Shown here: one piece after another, positions 31,287 through 39,351 of the stretch
Layout of the letters: every line of letters starts with the position of its first letter
Numbering within the stretch: position 1 is the stretch's first letter
Assembly: GCF_012103215.1 (NCBI RefSeq)
Contig: NZ_JAAVNE010000023.1
Coordinates: 1 to 64,000, forward strand
Source of the DNA: Falsiroseomonas selenitidurans
GTDB lineage: Bacteria; Pseudomonadota; Alphaproteobacteria; Acetobacterales; Acetobacteraceae
Direction of reading: 5' to 3'
Length of the DNA: 64,000 nucleotides
Notes under the pieces: model-generated
What the model saw: the letters and a program-made list of their open reading frames with translations, nothing else
Database searches by the model: none
Told to the model about the DNA's origin: nothing
Made by a program: the position numbers and the translations under genes

Positions 31287-34052
31287 TCACGCTGGTGCCT
31301 CCAGCGCTTCCCGCACCTTGGTCGCCAGCTGGTTGCGGCGATAGGGCTTGGGCAGGATGGGCAGGGCCGGGCCGCGGCCGGGGATCTCCGGCTGGCTGTA
31401 GCCGCTGGTCAGCAGCACCCGCAGCGTCGGCCGCAGCGTCCGCGCCAGCACCGCCAGCTGCGCGCCATTCATGCCGTCCGGCATCACGATGTCGGTGAAC
31501 AGCAGGTCGTATTCGCCATCCTGGCGCAGCAGCCGCAGCGCTTCCTGTGCCGTGCCGGCTTCCGTCACGCGGTAGCCCAGGTCGCGCAGCAGGGTGGCGA
31601 CATGGTCGCGCACCGGCAGGTCGTCCTCCACCACCAGCAGTCGTTCGGTGCCGCCGCGCGGCGCCTCCGTCGGCGCGGGCGGCGGCGCCGGCACGCCGTG
31701 CAGCGCGATGGGCAGGTAGATGGACACCGCCGTGCCCGCCCCGGGGGCGGAGCGAATGGTGACCTGCCCGCCGGACTGCTTGATGAAGCCATAGACCATG
31801 GAAAGGCCGAGCCCGCTGCCCTGGCCGACCTCCTTCGTCGTGAAGAAGGGCTCGAAGGCCCGCGCCGCAACCTCCGGCGGCATGCCGTGCCCGGTATCGG
31901 TGACGCGGATCAGCACATAGCGGCCGGGCGCCACATCCTCCTCCGCCGCCGCCGCGTCCAGCGCCACGGTGGCGGTCTCGATGCGCAGCTGGCCGCCCTC
32001 CGGCATCGCGTCGCGCGCATTGATGCAGAGGTTCAGCACCGCGGTCTCCAGCTGCGGCGCGTCGATCAGGGCCGGCGCCAGGCCGGGCTCCGCGCGCAGC
32101 GTGAAGTCGACCTGCTCGCCCAGCGTCCGCCGCAGCATCTGCGCCAGCCCGCCGAGCAGCGCATTCACATCGACCGGCTTCGGGTCCAGCGCCTGGCGGC
32201 GGGAGAAGGCGAGCAGCCGGCTGGTCAGCGCCGCGGCGCGGTCGGCGGCGGCCATGTTCATCTCCGCCATCTGGCGCAGCTCGCTGTCCGGCTCCAGCCC
32301 CTGCACCAGCATCTCCGCATTGCCGAGGATGACGGTGAGCAGGTTGTTGAAGTCGTGCGCGACGCCGCCGGTGAGCTGGCCGATGGCTTCCAGCCGCTGC
32401 GCCTGGCGCAGCTTCTGTTCCAGCTCCAGCCGCTGGGTGATGTCGGTGTGGACGGCCAGGATGGCGCGCGGCCCGTCGCCATGGCCCATCATGGTCCAGT
32501 TGGCCTCCACCACCAGGCGCGTGCCGTCCTTGCGCCGGTGGCGCAGCTGGCCGCGCCAATGGCCCTCGCTCAGCACGGCCTGCATGGCCGCCGGCCCGTT
32601 CTCCGGCATGTCGTCGATGCGCTCGCAGGCCGGCTGGCCCAGCATCTCGGCCGCGGTCCAGCCGTACAGCCGTTCCGCGCTGCGGTTCCAGTAGAGCGTG
32701 GTGCGGTCCGTGCCGATCACCAGGATCGCGTCCTGCACCAGGTCCAGCAGCGCCGCCTGCTGTTCCAGCTGCGCCTGGTGCCGGCGACGATCGGTGATCT
32801 CGCGCTCCACCGCGACCCAGTGGGTGATCCGGCCGCGGGCCTCCTGCACCGGGACCATGTCCATCTCGATCCAGAACGCCTCGCCGGTGCGGGTGTAGTT
32901 CAGCAGCTCGGCATGCACCGGCTGGCCGGCCTGCAGCGCCCGGCGGACGCGGTCCAGTTCCGCCCGCTGGGTCTTCGGGCCCTGCAGCAGGCGCGGGCTG
33001 CGGCCCAGCACCTCGGCCGCGCTGTAGCCGGTGCGGCGGGTGAAGGCCTCGTTGACGAAGACGATGCGCGGCCCCGGCTCGTCCAGCAGGTCGGCATCGG
33101 TCACCAGCACGATGTGGTTGAGCTGCGCGATGCAGGCTTCGAGCAGCTGCTGCCAGGCGGCGCGCCGGCGCCGCTCGGTGATGTCGTGCAGCACCACCGT
33201 CACGCCCTCGGCGGCGGGATAGGCGCGCATCTCCAGCCATTGCCCGGTGCCGCGCAGCTCCGCCTCGCCACCGGCCATGGCGCGGCCGGTGGCGGCGTCG
33301 GCGAGCCAGCCGCCGAAGGGCTCGCCCGGCCCGAAGCCGGGCTGCGCCGCGGCGGGCTGGCCCAGCAGCGCCCGCGCATCCTGGCCCAGCAGCCGCGCCG
33401 CCGGATGGTTCACGTGGCTGAAGCGGCCGTGCTGGTCCAGGGTGAAGAAGGCGTCGGAGATCGAGGCGACGGTGGCGGCCAGCCGTGCGGCCAGGCGGCG
33501 ATTCGATTCCTCCGCCGCCAGCCGCTCGGAGATGTCCTCAACGATCGCGATCAGCCCTTCCAGCGCGCCAGTGCCGTCGCGCAGGGCGGAGACGCTGACA
33601 CGCGTCCACAGCCGGCGGCCGTCGCGCCGGATGAAGCGCTTCTCGATGACGAAGCCGCTGCGCTCACCCCGCGCCACGGCGCTGGCCAGCGCCCGGCAGG
33701 CCGGCACGTCGCGCGGTTCCGACAGGGCCAGGAAATCGTCCCGCGGCAGGGTTTCCGGCGTGTAGCCCAGCATGGCGCAGAAGGCGGGGTTGGCCTCGCG
33801 CACCTGGTTCGACGGCCCGGTGCTGACGATGCCGACGGCGGCATTGTGGAAGATGCCCTGGAAGGTGGCCGCGGCGCGCAGCACGTGCTCCTGTGCGCCG
33901 GGCATCAGGTGACGGCGGCCGAAGGGATCGATCAGCGCATCCACCTGGCCGCCCGCCAGGTCCTGCAGCCGCGCCTGGGTGACGTGCAGCGTGCGCAGCA
34001 GGTCGAGAAGTTCGGCGCGCTCGGGCTCGGCGGCGTGCAGGCCCGGCTTCAT
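31287..34052 (-). CDS. Four-PAS hybrid histidine kinase with C-terminal receiver
   Basis: A 921-residue soluble signalling kinase. Four PAS regions lie at about residues 60-175, 190-292, 305-420 and 430-540. They are followed by HisKA with His566 (GGVAHDFNNLL), HATPase with NARDAM, DTGHGMP and GSGLGLSMVYGF, and a receiver with Asp854 (LLFTDIVMPDGMNG) and Lys902. There is no membrane helix or signal. The third PAS has a LOV-like GRSPRLLQGPKT, but the flavin-adduct cysteine of LOV (GxNCRFLQ) is replaced (Ser352-Pro353), so it should not be a classic LOV photoreceptor. It lies 90 bp downstream of kaiB on the same strand, so it probably transmits the state of the Kai proteins or senses redox/energy for them. 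Confidence 0.93.
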   Translation of the reverse strand: MKPGLHAAEPERAELLDLLRTLHVTQARLQDLAGGQVDALIDPFGRRHLMPGAQEHVLRAAATFQGIFHNAAVGIVSTGPSNQVREANPAFCAMLGYTPETLPRDDFLALSEPRDVPACRALASAVARGERSGFVIEKRFIRRDGRRLWTRVSVSALRDGTGALEGLIAIVEDISERLAAEESNRRLAARLAATVASISDAFFTLDQHGRFSHVNHPAARLLGQDARALLGQPAAAQPGFGPGEPFGGWLADAATGRAMAGGEAELRGTGQWLEMRAYPAAEGVTVVLHDITERRRRAAWQQLLEACIAQLNHIVLVTDADLLDEPGPRIVFVNEAFTRRTGYSAAEVLGRSPRLLQGPKTQRAELDRVRRALQAGQPVHAELLNYTRTGEAFWIEMDMVPVQEARGRITHWVAVEREITDRRRHQAQLEQQAALLDLVQDAILVIGTDRTTLYWNRSAERLYGWTAAEMLGQPACERIDDMPENGPAAMQAVLSEGHWRGQLRHRRKDGTRLVVEANWTMMGHGDGPRAILAVHTDITQRLELEQKLRQAQRLEAIGQLTGGVAHDFNNLLTVILGNAEMLVQGLEPDSELRQMAEMNMAAADRAAALTSRLLAFSRRQALDPKPVDVNALLGGLAQMLRRTLGEQVDFTLRAEPGLAPALIDAPQLETAVLNLCINARDAMPEGGQLRIETATVALDAAAAEEDVAPGRYVLIRVTDTGHGMPPEVAARAFEPFFTTKEVGQGSGLGLSMVYGFIKQSGGQVTIRSAPGAGTAVSIYLPIALHGVPAPPPAPTEAPRGGTERLLVVEDDLPVRDHVATLLRDLGYRVTEAGTAQEALRLLRQDGEYDLLFTDIVMPDGMNGAQLAVLARTLRPTLRVLLTSGYSQPEIPGRGPALPILPKPYRRNQLATKVREALEAPA

Positions 34053-34142
34053 GGCCGGCTGCGGCCCGCAGCAGGGGCGCGACCGGCGGTGCCGGAACTG
34101 GCGGGGCGGCGGGTCTGCGTCACGGCGTGATGGGTCCTCTCG

Positions 34143-34421
34143 TCACGGCGGGACGACACCCAGCGTCGCCAGCAGGGCCGCATGGTCGCCGAGGTCCCCC
34201 ACCACGGCGCGCGGCCCCTCGGCATCCAGGATGAGGAGTTGCGGCGTCAGCAGGATTCCGTCGGCAAGCGCCCGCGCCGGCTGCGCGAAGACGTCCACCG
34301 TCTCGACCTCCCAATCCCGGCCATGTGCGGCGCGGATATGGGCGAGGTTGGCGCGGGCGCGGCGCGAATTGGGGCTGGCGCCGGCGACGTAGAGGCGCAG
34401 CCGCAGCATGGTGTCAGGCAT
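34143..34421 (-). CDS. kaiB: KaiB-type circadian clock protein
   Basis: A 92-residue KaiB homologue. LRLRLYVAGASPNSRRARANL is the first strand-helix unit, WEVETVDVFAQPARALADGILLTPQLLI the central part with the conserved TPxL(L) motif, and VVGDLGDHAAL the end. In cyanobacteria KaiB refolds to a thioredoxin-like form and binds the CI ring of KaiC. The start ATG at 34421 overlaps the kaiC stop by 8 bp, which implies coupled translation. The chosen start removes 18 upstream codons that are inside kaiC. Length is close to that of cyanobacterial KaiB, about 100 residues. Confidence 0.92.
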   Translation of the reverse strand: MPDTMLRLRLYVAGASPNSRRARANLAHIRAAHGRDWEVETVDVFAQPARALADGILLTPQLLILDAEGPRAVVGDLGDHAALLATLGVVPP

Positions 34422-36108
34422 CCGGCGGGTCCTGTGCGTCGCCCATGCGACGCAGATGCAGTTCGGACCGGCCACGCGCCGCCTGCGCCAGGCTGGCGCG
34501 ACCGGCCTCGCGGATCGCGTTCCACTCCGCCTGCTTCAGTTCCAGCTGGCGGTGCAGCAGCGACAGCCTGCCCTCGATCTCCGCCCTCTCCGCCTCCAGC
34601 CGCAGGCGCTGCAATTCCGCTTCGGCGGCGGCGGCGCTGGCACGGTTCCGCGCCGCATTCTCCTGCTCCCAGCGCAGCGTGCCCATCATGACTTCCCCAT
34701 CCGCGAGGTAGACCTCGTCCAGGGTGACACCGTTGCCCGACAGCAGCAATTCGCGGACCTGGTTCGAATGGCCGGTGCCGCGCGACTTGATGATGGTCAG
34801 GGCGCGGTTCCGTTCGCCGCCGCGCGCCAGGTAGCTCAGGTGGATCCAGGTATCGGCGATGGTGGAGACCTGCAGCGGCGTGCCCTCCTGCTCCGGATGC
34901 AGATGCGCCATCAGGCTTGTGCAGAGCAGGGTGATGCCCGCCGCCTTCGCCCAGTCGATCAGGCGCTCGGCGACGCTGTGCGAATAGGCGGCGTTGCCGT
35001 CCTGCGCCAGCGCCGAGAGCGGGTCGATCACCAGGCAGCGCGCGCCCTGTTCATGCGCCGCGGCGCGGATGCGCAGCAGGTGGCCTTCCGCGCTGCCATG
35101 GACCGAGCGCGCGGCGAGAATGCGCAGCATGCCGCTGCGCTGGTGCGTCGCCAGGTCGATCGCCACCGAAGCGAGGTTGCGCTCCACCTCCTCGGCCCGC
35201 GAATCAAAGCTGACGAACAGCGTCGGCTCCCCGCGCTGGCAGGCGGCTTCGGCGAAGGCGCCGCTCAGCGTCGTCTTCGCCGTGCCGGGGGCGCCGCTGA
35301 TCAGGATGCTGGCGCCGCGGTGGTAGCCGCCTTCCAGCATGGCATCGAGGCGCTGCACGCCGCTGCCGACACGTTCCTGCGGCGCCGGCCCGCCGGCGTC
35401 GCGTTCGCCGCCGGCGAAGGCCACCTCGATTCCTGCCGCGCCGATCAGCAGCGGCGCCTGGTTCTCGGCGAAGCCGGAGCCCCGGTACTTCAGCACGCGC
35501 AGGCTGCGCTGGGAGACGCCGCCGATCAGCTCGTGCCGCAGGCTGATGGCGCAATCCGCCATGAACTGCAGGAAGCCCAGCCCGTCCGGGTCCGCGGCCA
35601 TGTCCGGCGCCGCGGCGGATTTGGCGGTGACGATGGCGGTCATGCCGCGGGCGCGCAGCCAGTGGTTCAAGCGGTGCAGTTCCCGGCGCCGCGCCGTCGC
35701 GTCCGGCAGCAGCGCCAGCATCACGTCGAGCGCGTCGAACACCACGCGTCGCGCGCCGGTCTCCTCCGCCATGGCCCCGATCGCGGCGAGCAGCCCGCCG
35801 AGGTCGAAGCTGCCCGCCTGCACCAGGTCCGGGTCCGGCTGCGCGTCCAGGAAGAAGGTGGCGTCGTGCCAGGCGGGGCCGGCCCAGGCGAAGCCGGCGC
35901 AATTCTCGCGGATGCGGTCGGGCGCTTCCTCGAAGGCAACGAAGATCGCCCGCTCGGCAGCGTGGATGGCGCCATGCGCCAGCACCTGCAGGGCAAGCAG
36001 CGTCTTGCCCGCGCCCGGGCCACCATCCAGCAGCGTGATCCGCCCGGTGGGAAGGCCGCCACGGGTGATCTCGTCCAGTCCGCTGATCCCGGTCGCTGCT
36101 TTCGCCAT
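34414..36108 (-). CDS. kaiC: KaiC-type clock ATPase/kinase
   Basis: A 564-residue double RecA-fold ATPase like KaiC. CI (about 1-235) has Walker A GGPGAGKT (29-36) and the catalytic glutamates FEE (60-61). CII (about 246-480) has GAPGTAKT (272-279), where the usual Gly before Lys is Ala, and FDSR (301-304) in place of the catalytic Glu pair. The autophosphorylation loop is kept: Thr410, Ser415 and Thr416 in GTPLQVSTIADT line up with Thr426, Ser431 and Thr432 of S. elongatus KaiC. Instead of a KaiA-binding tail, residues 480-564 form a charged helix that looks like a coiled coil. Start 36108 has AAGGGGGGA upstream. No kaiA is present. Confidence 0.93.
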   Translation of the reverse strand: MAKAATGISGLDEITRGGLPTGRITLLDGGPGAGKTLLALQVLAHGAIHAAERAIFVAFEEAPDRIRENCAGFAWAGPAWHDATFFLDAQPDPDLVQAGSFDLGGLLAAIGAMAEETGARRVVFDALDVMLALLPDATARRRELHRLNHWLRARGMTAIVTAKSAAAPDMAADPDGLGFLQFMADCAISLRHELIGGVSQRSLRVLKYRGSGFAENQAPLLIGAAGIEVAFAGGERDAGGPAPQERVGSGVQRLDAMLEGGYHRGASILISGAPGTAKTTLSGAFAEAACQRGEPTLFVSFDSRAEEVERNLASVAIDLATHQRSGMLRILAARSVHGSAEGHLLRIRAAAHEQGARCLVIDPLSALAQDGNAAYSHSVAERLIDWAKAAGITLLCTSLMAHLHPEQEGTPLQVSTIADTWIHLSYLARGGERNRALTIIKSRGTGHSNQVRELLLSGNGVTLDEVYLADGEVMMGTLRWEQENAARNRASAAAAEAELQRLRLEAERAEIEGRLSLLHRQLELKQAEWNAIREAGRASLAQAARGRSELHLRRMGDAQDPPDA

Positions 36109-36230
36109 GGCCGTCCCCCCTTGTCGCCCTGCCGAGACCGGGCACCCTGCCGGGACTGGGTACTCCGCCGGCACCGAAGGGGGAAAGCCCGCGGCCGCGC
36201 GGCGGGGCCAGCCGCCTTGCGTGATGACGC

Positions 36231-37010
36231 CTACCAGACCAGCCGGTAGCCGCGGCCGCGCACCGCGGCGATGGTGACAGCCCCGGCGGAGGCGGCAAGC
36301 AGCTTTTGCCGGAGGTTGGAGGCCAGCTGGTCAACGCCGCGCTGTTCCGGCAGCAGGCGCCGTCCCAGCACCCGCTCGGAGATCGTTTCCCGATCCGCGA
36401 GATGGTCGGGCGCCGTCAGCAGCAGGCCGAGCAGCCCGGCCTCGCCGCCGGTCAGCCGCGTCTCCCGCCCATTGGCATCCTGCAGGCGCAGCCGGGCGGG
36501 TTGCATCGACAGGCCGGCGATGCTCCAGCTCTGCGGCTCGCCGACGGGGGCCGCCGGCTCCTGGTCCGGGGCGGCCGGCGGGGGCGGGGCGCCGGCAACG
36601 GCGTCCAGCCGCCGGCTCAGCGCCCGCACGCGCGCCACCATCTCCCGCAGAGAGAAGGGCTTGGCCAGGTAGTCATCGGCACCGACCTCGAGCCCGATGA
36701 TGCGGTCGACCTCCTCCGCCCAACCACTGACGACGATGACGCCGAGGTCGGGGCAGCTGCCGGCCTCACGCACGAAGGCGATGCCGTTGCCATCCGGCAG
36801 GCCGAGGTCTACCACCACCAGGCGCGGCTGGTCCCGCTGCAGCCGATGCCGCGCCTCCGCCAGCGATCCGGCGGTGACGGTCGACCAGCCATCGCGCGAG
36901 AGCGCCGCGCAGATGGTTGCGGCGACGGCCTCGTCATCCTCGACCACCAGCACCGGGCGGTTCGTGGCTAGGCTTCGCGTCGGCATGCCGACCAGCGGAG
37001 AGACGACCAT
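36231..37010 (-). CDS. OmpR/PhoB-type response regulator
   Basis: A 259-residue two-domain regulator. The receiver has LVVEDDE, phospho-acceptor Asp68 in LVVVDLGLPDGNG, VVSGW and YLAKPFS. A Pro/Ala-rich linker (about 138-158) leads to a winged-helix domain with LTGGEAGLLGLLL, VDQLASNLRQKL and AAVRGRGYRLVW. An alternative start at 36986 drops eight residues. It lies 122 bp upstream of kaiC on the same strand. OmpR-type regulators (RpaA) are the output of the cyanobacterial Kai clock, so this protein is the natural candidate for the output here; that link is by analogy. Confidence 0.9.
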   Translation of the reverse strand: MVVSPLVGMPTRSLATNRPVLVVEDDEAVAATICAALSRDGWSTVTAGSLAEARHRLQRDQPRLVVVDLGLPDGNGIAFVREAGSCPDLGVIVVSGWAEEVDRIIGLEVGADDYLAKPFSLREMVARVRALSRRLDAVAGAPPPPAAPDQEPAAPVGEPQSWSIAGLSMQPARLRLQDANGRETRLTGGEAGLLGLLLTAPDHLADRETISERVLGRRLLPEQRGVDQLASNLRQKLLAASAGAVTIAAVRGRGYRLVW

Positions 37011-37135
37011 CTGCCGGGCTTTTCCAGACGTCTTAATGAAGTACTAATTTGATGAACCTAGGGTATGCCCTCCCAGGGTGTCCACCCGTAATGAGCGAAT
37101 ATCTGTTACGTTGATCGCCTGAAGGCGTCGGCAAC

Positions 37136-38044
37136 CTAGCCGATTGCAACCCGGTTGCGGCCTTCCCGGCGCGCCGCCTGCAGGGCAGCCTCGGCCCGCC
37201 TTACCAGCTCGGACAGGGTCTCACCCGGCGCCGCGGCGCAGATTCCGAAGCTGCAGGTGACGCGCAGCGGCCCCGCCTCGGTCGGAAATTCCGCCGCCGC
37301 CAGCGCCCGGCGCAAGCGTTCCGCCGCACGGCGGGCGCCAAGCAGGTCCAGGCCCGGCAGGCACAGCGCGAAGGCGGCCGGGCCGGTGCGGCCAACCACG
37401 TCGCCATGGCGGACGTTTTCCGCGAGCAGGTCGGCCACGCCCATCACCACGGCGTCGCCGGCGGCAGGGCCGAAGGTTTCCGACACCCGGCGCAGCTGGT
37501 CGATCTGCAGGCAGGCCATCGCCAGGCGCGGCGTCCGCCCTGCCCCCAGCCGGCGCAGCAGCGCGGCGCGGTCCGGCAGGCCGGTCAGCGGGTCGCGCGC
37601 CAGAGGCGGCTCCCGCTCATCCAGCCGGCGCTGCTCCAGCGTCACGTCGCGGCCGATCGCGGCGAAGCCATGCGGCCGCCCGGCGGCATCGGCCAGCGGC
37701 GTGATTCGCAGGTCCAGCCAGAAGGGCGCGCCGTTGCGGGCATAGAGCAACAGCCGCGCCGCGCCGGGCTCCGCCGACCGCAGGGCCCGGCGCAGGGCGG
37801 CCAGCGCGGCGGTGTCGGTGCCCGGCCCCTGCAGCAGGGTCGGGCTGCGCCCGGTCATCTCCGCCTCGGTCCAGCCGGTCAGGCGGGTGAAGGCCGGGTT
37901 GACGTAGCGGATGCGCGGGCCGGCGCCGTCGAGCGTCGCATCGGTGACGATCACCGCGTCCTGCGCGGTCGCCACGACCTGGCGCAGCAGCAGCAGCGCC
38001 GGGTCCGGCGCGGCGGCAGGGTTGGCGGGCGGGTGCGGGCGCAT
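37136..38044 (-). CDS. PAS domain protein with degenerate GGDEF domain
   Basis: A 302-residue protein. The N-terminal PAS (about 20-140) has TDATLDGAGPRIRYVNPAF and GRSPTLLQGPGTD, a LOV-like region without the cysteine. The C-terminal half has the diguanylate cyclase fold: RDPLTGLPDRAALLRRL, LQIDQLRRVSETFGPAAGDAV, and SFGICAAAPGETL with ALQAARREGRNRV. The active-site motif, however, is GPAAF (221-225) instead of GGDEF, so cyclic-di-GMP synthesis is unlikely. It may sense GTP, or act by protein contact. It starts 9 bp after the HD-GYP gene ends, so the two are co-transcribed. Confidence 0.9.
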   Translation of the reverse strand: MRPHPPANPAAAPDPALLLLRQVVATAQDAVIVTDATLDGAGPRIRYVNPAFTRLTGWTEAEMTGRSPTLLQGPGTDTAALAALRRALRSAEPGAARLLLYARNGAPFWLDLRITPLADAAGRPHGFAAIGRDVTLEQRRLDEREPPLARDPLTGLPDRAALLRRLGAGRTPRLAMACLQIDQLRRVSETFGPAAGDAVVMGVADLLAENVRHGDVVGRTGPAAFALCLPGLDLLGARRAAERLRRALAAAEFPTEAGPLRVTCSFGICAAAPGETLSELVRRAEAALQAARREGRNRVAIG

Positions 38045-38053
38045 CGGGGTCCC

Positions 38054-38806
38054 TCAGGTGCGGGGCGCATCGGCAGGGCAGGGCTGCCCCGCCAGCGCCG
38101 CATTCAGCAGGTCGGCCATTGCCGGATCGAACTGCGTGCCGCGGCAGGCGGCGATTTCGGCGAGGGCCGCGGCGGCGGTCATCCGCGTGCGATAGCGGCG
38201 CCCCGGCTCGACCATGGCGACGAAGGAATCGGCGACGGCGACGGCGCGCGTCACGGGATGCAGGCCGGATGCCGCGACGCCGGTGGGATAGCCGCCGCCG
38301 GCCCAGCGCTCGTGATGGTCGCGCGCGGCAAGGATCACCAGCGGCGGGAAGTCCAGCCGCGCCAGCAGCGCCGCCCCCAGCGCCGGATGCCGGCGGATGC
38401 TGGCCAGTTCCGCCGCATCCAGCCGGCGGTCGCCATCGAGCGTGGCGGCCGCCACGTGCAGCTTGCCGATGTCGTGCAGCAGGGCGCCGGTCAGCAGCGG
38501 CATGGCCTCGCCCAGCAGGGCCGGGCCCTGCCGCCACATCGCCATGGCCACGCGGGCGACGCGCATGGAATGTTCCGCGCTGGGTGCGTGGTGGCGCCGC
38601 AGCCGGCCGAGCAGGGCCAGCGTCGGCTCGAGGCGCAGGGTGGAGCCGGGCGGGCTGCACGCCGCCCCCGGCCCGGCCGGCGTGATCCCGGCCTCCCGAC
38701 CGGCATGCCGGTCGAAGCGGGCGTGCAGCTTGCCCAGACCGAGGCTCCCGTCCATCCGGTTCATCCCGCAGATCGAGCACGGGCGGCCAGGCTGGACCGT
38801 CCTCAT
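38054..38806 (-). CDS. HD-GYP cyclic-di-GMP phosphodiesterase
   Basis: A protein of about 250 residues with an HD-GYP domain, which degrades cyclic-di-GMP. The metal ligands are present: His79, His111-Asp112 with Lys115 (HDIGKLH), His140, His164-His165 and Asp193 (AVADSF). The GYP motif is in HHERWAGGGYPTGV, where the usual Asp of DGxGYP is Ala170. No receiver domain precedes it; the first 60 residues are poorly conserved. The start is uncertain: 38806, 38764 and 38909 are all possible, none with a strong ribosome site at good spacing. It is the first gene of the minus-strand signalling block that includes kaiCB. Confidence 0.87.
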   Translation of the reverse strand: MRTVQPGRPCSICGMNRMDGSLGLGKLHARFDRHAGREAGITPAGPGAACSPPGSTLRLEPTLALLGRLRRHHAPSAEHSMRVARVAMAMWRQGPALLGEAMPLLTGALLHDIGKLHVAAATLDGDRRLDAAELASIRRHPALGAALLARLDFPPLVILAARDHHERWAGGGYPTGVAASGLHPVTRAVAVADSFVAMVEPGRRYRTRMTAAAALAEIAACRGTQFDPAMADLLNAALAGQPCPADAPRT

Positions 38807-39351
38807 GCTCCTGAAACGATTGAGGCCAGGCCAGTGGACCGGGGCCGGCAGGCTTGCCGCGGCGGACGCTGCCCTGGATGCGGCCACCTGACCGCTGCGT
38901 CGGATCATCGATCCGCCACGCCGCCGATGCATGCCCGGAGTCGTCGTGAAATGTAGCGCAATGTGCGGTCGAAGGCCGGTTTCCGGCCGATCCGGCGGCA
39001 ACCGGCCAAGCCAGGCGCGGCACCGGCAGGCCGCTGCCGGGTCGGCGCCGGCGATGGCGGTGGGGCGTGCGATGCCGGCCTGGTGCCTTCCAATAGGGGG
39101 CAGGGCACGGCGCGGCATCGCCGCAGCGTCAGCAAAGGTCAGCCAAGGTGCATGCCGGGATCGCCATCCGGCACGGAGAAGGGCCGCCTGGCGTGCGTTG
39201 CGTGCTGTATTGCAAGCAAAAGTCGCCATGGATCCCTGCCGCCACAACTTCGCACAAAAGCTGGTTCGAACCGGCGCGCCGCGACGGTTTAACCATTCTT
39301 CACGACTTGGACGAGCAGGCAGGACGCCGCAGGACAGAAAGGATCTCTGCG
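38807..39351. other. Divergent control region between HD-GYP and GH8 genes
   Basis: 545 bp (less if the HD-GYP gene starts further upstream) without a supported gene. Lower-GC patches lie at 39195-39235 (TGCTGTATTGCAAGCAAAAG) and 39240-39305. TTAACCAT at 39289-39296 matches the motif reported for CtrA in alphaproteobacteria, about 55 bp before the GH8 start, and GGTTCGAACC at 39263-39272 is a perfect 10-bp palindrome. These are candidate sites only. Confidence 0.4.

Noticed and set aside
31287..34052. LOV photoreceptor in the hybrid kinase
   Set aside because: The GxNCRFLQ cysteine is replaced by Ser-Pro, so covalent flavin photochemistry is not supported.
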